From contig JAPOYL010000006.1 of assembly GCA_026706595.1 (NCBI GenBank), positions 1 through 45,545 on the forward strand: 45,545 nt of DNA. The letters are read 5' to 3'. Positions 42,359-45,545 of the stretch are shown piece after piece (position 1 is the stretch's first letter; each line of letters opens with the position of its first letter). Made by a program: the position numbers and the translations under genes. Source of the DNA: Gammaproteobacteria bacterium. Lineage in GTDB: Bacteria; Pseudomonadota; Gammaproteobacteria; UBA4575. The notes under the pieces were generated by a model. It searched no databases. It worked only from the letters and a program-made list of their open reading frames with translations, and was not told the DNA's origin.

Positions 42359-43036
42359 TCACTTGTAGGTACCGAAAAACAGGTCCCAGACAGGTAGGAT
42401 CGAAGAAAAATTCTTATTCTGGTCCTTCCAGTGATGACGGTCGTGTCGGATGACCCAGTTGTTCAACCATCCGAGCGCCGGATGCGGAAACACCAGACTC
42501 GTGTGATTCGCGATATTGGCCCAGGCGTGGATGAGTGCGATCACCAGAAATGAAACCACGCTCAGGGGTGCGAACAGGTACATGCTGACAAACAGCAGCG
42601 TCAACGCAGCCAACGCCTCCACCGGATTTATGTACATCCCGTCGAGAGCTTCGGGGTATCGGACCTTATGGTGGGTGCCGTGCACCCAGCGAAACATGAC
42701 CGGGCGATGAAGCCAGCGGTGCATGCCGTAATACAGCAACTCGAACACCAGCAGGACACCGGCGATCTGCAGCACCACTGCCCAGGCCGAGACTGGCCCG
42801 CTGTCGATGAGTTGATCCTGGAACAAGAAAATGAACGCGAGATAGTACGCCATGCAAAGTACGCCGTTCAGCCCGATGAGCAGGTAATGTCGCCTCAAGG
42901 GCGGAGTTTGCTCGGTCACGGGCCGGATGCGGTAACTGTCGAATTTTCCGGAGCCCAAAGCATAAATCGCAAACGCTCCGTATATCGATATGAACACGAA
43001 GATCGCGGCTATCCCGGATACAAGTACATAATCCAT
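42359..43036 (-). CDS. Sterol desaturase/fatty acid hydroxylase family protein
   Basis: A 225-residue membrane protein starting MDYVLVSGIAAIFVF. It has several TM helices and the histidine clusters that bind two irons: HRWLH, HGTHH and HDRHH. These are diagnostic of the membrane di-iron hydroxylase/desaturase superfamily, which uses O2 to hydroxylate or desaturate lipids, carotenoids or sterols. The ATG at 43072 would add 12 residues and is less natural. The gene lies in the same direction as MscS, 205 bases after it. The substrate is not deducible, although a sterol-methyltransferase-like gene is 1.7 kb away. Confidence 0.92.
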   Translation of the reverse strand: MDYVLVSGIAAIFVFISIYGAFAIYALGSGKFDSYRIRPVTEQTPPLRRHYLLIGLNGVLCMAYYLAFIFLFQDQLIDSGPVSAWAVVLQIAGVLLVFELLYYGMHRWLHRPVMFRWVHGTHHKVRYPEALDGMYINPVEALAALTLLFVSMYLFAPLSVVSFLVIALIHAWANIANHTSLVFPHPALGWLNNWVIRHDRHHWKDQNKNFSSILPVWDLFFGTYK

Positions 43037-43241
43037 AAGAGAATTCAAGCACACCAACAATCCTGTAGTCAAAACCCCGAAAAGCCCTGTTACGGGCGTT
43101 TATAGCCTCGGTCGGGAAATACAGTCTTAAACCGGATTCACAAACAGGATAGGCTTCGACAGTGACTTCAAACGAAGGTCTCCCACTGTCTTCGCTGCAC
43201 AGCAGGGACAGGCCAGGATGTCAGGCGCCGGCATCAGGTCT

Positions 43242-44564
43242 TTAAGGAAGGCCAACGTCCTTTGCGATGGATTTCACATGCAGGTCTCTTTGCGGATACG
43301 GGATCTGCACGCCATGCTCATGGAATAGATCCCACACGCCCAGCAATACCTCGTTTTTCACGTTCGCACAGCCGTTCATCGGGTCCTTGATCCAGATGCG
43401 AATCTCAAGATCCACGGAACTGTCCCCAAAGCCCGTGACCAGACAGGTGGGCACGGGAGAGCCCAGCACCCTTTTCACGCGGTTGGCCGCGCGCTTGCAC
43501 AGCTCGATGGCCAAAGCCACGTCCGATTCGTAGTGAATCCCGAGCGGGATTCTCAGGCGCACGTTCTCATGGCTGTGCGACCAGTTCTCCACGCGGTTGG
43601 CGATGAGTTCCTCGTTCGGCACCAGGTGCTCGATGCCGTCGCGGGTGATCACGGAGACGTAGCGTGCACCCAGGGTCTCCACCCGGCCGTACTGCCCGGC
43701 CACGAGGATGGTGTCACCGGGCTTGATCGATTTGTCGGTCAGCAGGATGAAGCCTGCGACAAGGTTGGAGAAAATTTTCTGCAGGCCAAATCCGAGGCCC
43801 ACGCCGATGGCCCCGCCGAAGACCACCAGTGCCGTGAGGTCGATGCCGACGGAGCCGAGCGCGAACAAGAAGGCCGCGACGATGATCAGGATTTTGAGGA
43901 TCTTGGCGGTCAGTACCTTGGTCGTTCGCGAGAGCCCCTGGCTCGCCTGGATGCGTGTCTCGAGCATGCGCACGATGAACAGCCCCAGCCACAGGAACAC
44001 GGCCACGGCAATGGCCGAGGCCACGATATCGTAGACACTGAGAGTCGTGGCCCCGAGGTGAAACGTCCTGGCATCCAGAAATTCGATCAGGGGGATCAGC
44101 AGACCGAAGACATGCAGGGCGGCGATCCCCCAGATGAAGGTCGCCACCGTCCTGCCGATCAGGTGATCGGCAATGATCGATGAGCCAAGGCGAATGATGG
44201 CCCAGGCGAAAGTCAGGATGAGCGCGGCCTCGATCAGCGCGTAGGGTTGCTCAAGGCGAGTGTACAGGGCTGCGAAAACCCCGAGCCACACGAGCAGCAG
44301 GATCGGCACAGCGAACTTGAGCATGACGCCGGTCAGGAAGGATGTAATGCGGACCTGCTCGGTGGACTTGAGGGCGGCCAGGCGGGGTCTGATGGTCTTG
44401 GCCAGCGCCAGTGTGACGATCAGTCCTGCGACAATGATGGCGATCTGGGTAAGGTTGTCAGCAGCGAATACATGCTGGCTGGCCCACTGGTAGGCATGCC
44501 CGAGGGATTCGACCCAGGTGAGCGGGTCCAGCACAGTCTCGATGAGCGTCTTGTTCTCGTCCAT
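43242..44564 (-). CDS. MscS-family mechanosensitive ion channel
   Basis: A 440-residue protein from ATG 44564 (MDENKTLIETVLDPL). It has five or more TM segments. The pore helix and beta domain carry GAIGVGLGFGLQKIFSNLVAGFILLTDKSIKPGDTI, followed by VETLGARYVSVITRDG and the C-terminal alpha/beta domain ending DLHVKSIAKD. MscS channels open under membrane tension to release osmolytes. It is longer than E. coli MscS because of additional N-terminal helices. A broken copy of its 3' end lies at 42118-42249. Confidence 0.94.
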   Translation of the reverse strand: MDENKTLIETVLDPLTWVESLGHAYQWASQHVFAADNLTQIAIIVAGLIVTLALAKTIRPRLAALKSTEQVRITSFLTGVMLKFAVPILLLVWLGVFAALYTRLEQPYALIEAALILTFAWAIIRLGSSIIADHLIGRTVATFIWGIAALHVFGLLIPLIEFLDARTFHLGATTLSVYDIVASAIAVAVFLWLGLFIVRMLETRIQASQGLSRTTKVLTAKILKILIIVAAFLFALGSVGIDLTALVVFGGAIGVGLGFGLQKIFSNLVAGFILLTDKSIKPGDTILVAGQYGRVETLGARYVSVITRDGIEHLVPNEELIANRVENWSHSHENVRLRIPLGIHYESDVALAIELCKRAANRVKRVLGSPVPTCLVTGFGDSSVDLEIRIWIKDPMNGCANVKNEVLLGVWDLFHEHGVQIPYPQRDLHVKSIAKDVGLP

Positions 44565-44722
44565 AGCGTCGGGTCTTGCCAAAACCGGTTGGTGCTTCCA
44601 GGTGACTACCCCCTGCCAAGCATGGTATCAATTTCTCAGTGTGAAAAAACCTCAGCGTTGCACCAGTCCCTGCTGATGCCGATGGGTTGTAGAAGGGTCG
44701 CAGCCAAATAATTTGCAGTGTC

Positions 44723-45545
44723 TTACTCTGGTTTTCTGGCCTTGTGGAGGTACATGGGCGTGAATATTCCAAGTCGCCCTGCATCTGCAAGGCTGTCTGC
44801 ACCCTGATTCAAAAGAAGCGCCACATCCAGAGTACCCCTCGGCACGATTCTGAACACCTCCAGCAATTTCACGACACGCGCGGTAATGGCGCGCCCGACA
44901 GCGGTTCTTGGCAGGCTCCTGAGGTTGAGTGAGCCACCATCCAGGGCCCGGTACCACTCCAGACCCGGTTCTGTCTCAAGGCTCAAGTCCCGGGTCTCGA
45001 TGTCATCGAAACCTGCCTGGATCAGACCCCTATCGATGCGCTCAAACGAGACCACGTCTGCCAGGGAATTGTTCTCCAGCACTTTCTTCTTGAGGGCCAT
45101 GTGTCCAGGGTCTGCAGGATTGTACTTCGGTGTCATGGCGTACTCATAGCCGGCGAACCAGGCACCGGGCTTGAGCACCCTCAAAATCTCGGCGTAGCAT
45201 GCGCGCTTGTCCGTGGCGTGGGCCGTACCCTCGATCTGGTAAGCCGCATCGAACCTGTTGTCCTGCACAGGGATGTTCATGAAGTCTCCATGCAGCGTGG
45301 TGCACTGCACCTCCAGTTCGGTTTTGCTGTTGTACCGTTCGCATTTTTCCAGCTGGTACTCGTTGATGTTGAGGCCCACGATATTTGCCCCGGTGGCTTT
45401 GGCGATGGTGCGCTGCGGGCCCCCGATGCCGCAGCCGACATCAAGTACTTTCATGCCCGGCTTGAGATTGAGGATGCTGCCGATGTTGCGCTCATGAACG
45501 GCAATCGCATGTGCGAAGGACTTTCCCCTGATGGCAGGTGCGAAG
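44723..45545 (-). CDS. Sterol 24-C-methyltransferase-like SAM methyltransferase, partial
   Basis: The frame is open to the right edge, so the N-terminus lies outside. The visible part starts FAPAIRGKSFAHAIAVHERNIGSIL, then LKPGMKVLDVGCGIGGPQRTIA (SAM-binding motif I), QIEGTAHATDK, and EILRVLKPGAWFAGYEY (motif III). It ends LLNQGADSLADAGRLGIFTPMYLHKARKPE, which resembles the C-terminal domain of ERG6/SMT enzymes. An in-frame ATG at 45454 exists, but the conserved sequence before it shows that it is internal. Relatives add methyl groups to sterol side chains or to other isoprenoid or fatty substrates. The bacterial substrate here is unknown. Confidence 0.9.
   Translation of the reverse strand, partial: FAPAIRGKSFAHAIAVHERNIGSILNLKPGMKVLDVGCGIGGPQRTIAKATGANIVGLNINEYQLEKCERYNSKTELEVQCTTLHGDFMNIPVQDNRFDAAYQIEGTAHATDKRACYAEILRVLKPGAWFAGYEYAMTPKYNPADPGHMALKKKVLENNSLADVVSFERIDRGLIQAGFDDIETRDLSLETEPGLEWYRALDGGSLNLRSLPRTAVGRAITARVVKLLEVFRIVPRGTLDVALLLNQGADSLADAGRLGIFTPMYLHKARKPE

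Overview
The window looks like a chromosomal accessory region of a GC-rich gammaproteobacterium (my inference, from outer-membrane genes such as autotransporters, a TolC-like channel and a LolD/MacB-type ABC transporter, a KefB-like antiporter, and the relatives of the conjugation genes). No rRNA, tRNA, integrase, transposase or CRISPR array is visible.

Region 1 (1-12258) appears to be one signalling and export locus. A single-polypeptide sensor/regulator (GAF-PAS-histidine kinase-receiver-winged helix) lies in the middle. Around it are a large autotransporter running off the left edge, a small secreted cysteine-rich protein, and an operon for a tripartite MacAB-TolC-like exporter whose adaptor carries a cytoplasmic PAS domain. 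The autotransporter, the small protein and the exporter operon each have upstream the same ~65-bp element: four TCA boxes in two pairs, 11 bp apart within each pair, followed by an extended -10. I infer that these are the targets of the local OmpR-type regulator.

Region 2 (12341-17066) is a five-gene remnant of a type-G conjugation (ICE) module: TraG-N, a small membrane protein, and the PFL_4711, PFL_4710 and PFL_4709 families. The rest of the element is missing.

Region 3 (17357-23618) is clearly AT-richer and is the best candidate for an unusual system. An overlapping operon encodes a ~990-residue protein with two GHKL ATPase modules (MORC/MutL-like at the N-terminus, histidine-kinase-like at the C-terminus), a divergent receiver-domain protein and a DNA cytosine-5 methyltransferase. 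A convergent vsr gene lies at its end. It reads as a restriction-modification-like defence system merged with two-component signalling parts.

Region 4 (24130-38352) is a mixed GC-rich stretch: a frameshifted higB with intact higA, a DinB polymerase with a zinc-ribbon N-terminus, cytochrome b561 between 35-bp direct repeats, an outer-membrane barrel, an alpha/beta hydrolase, a secreted unknown, a TbpB-like lipoprotein with an outer-membrane partner, a KefB-like antiporter, an autotransporter with Cache-like passenger domains, a second Y-family polymerase and a lone HigA.

Region 5 (38353-42360) is AT-rich accessory DNA: tiny coupled ORFs, a complete higBA module with a palindromic operator, two unknown membrane-associated proteins, and relics of a Y-family polymerase and an mscS gene. 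Region 6 (42359-45545) has a sterol-desaturase-family protein, an MscS channel and a sterol-methyltransferase-like enzyme running off the right edge.
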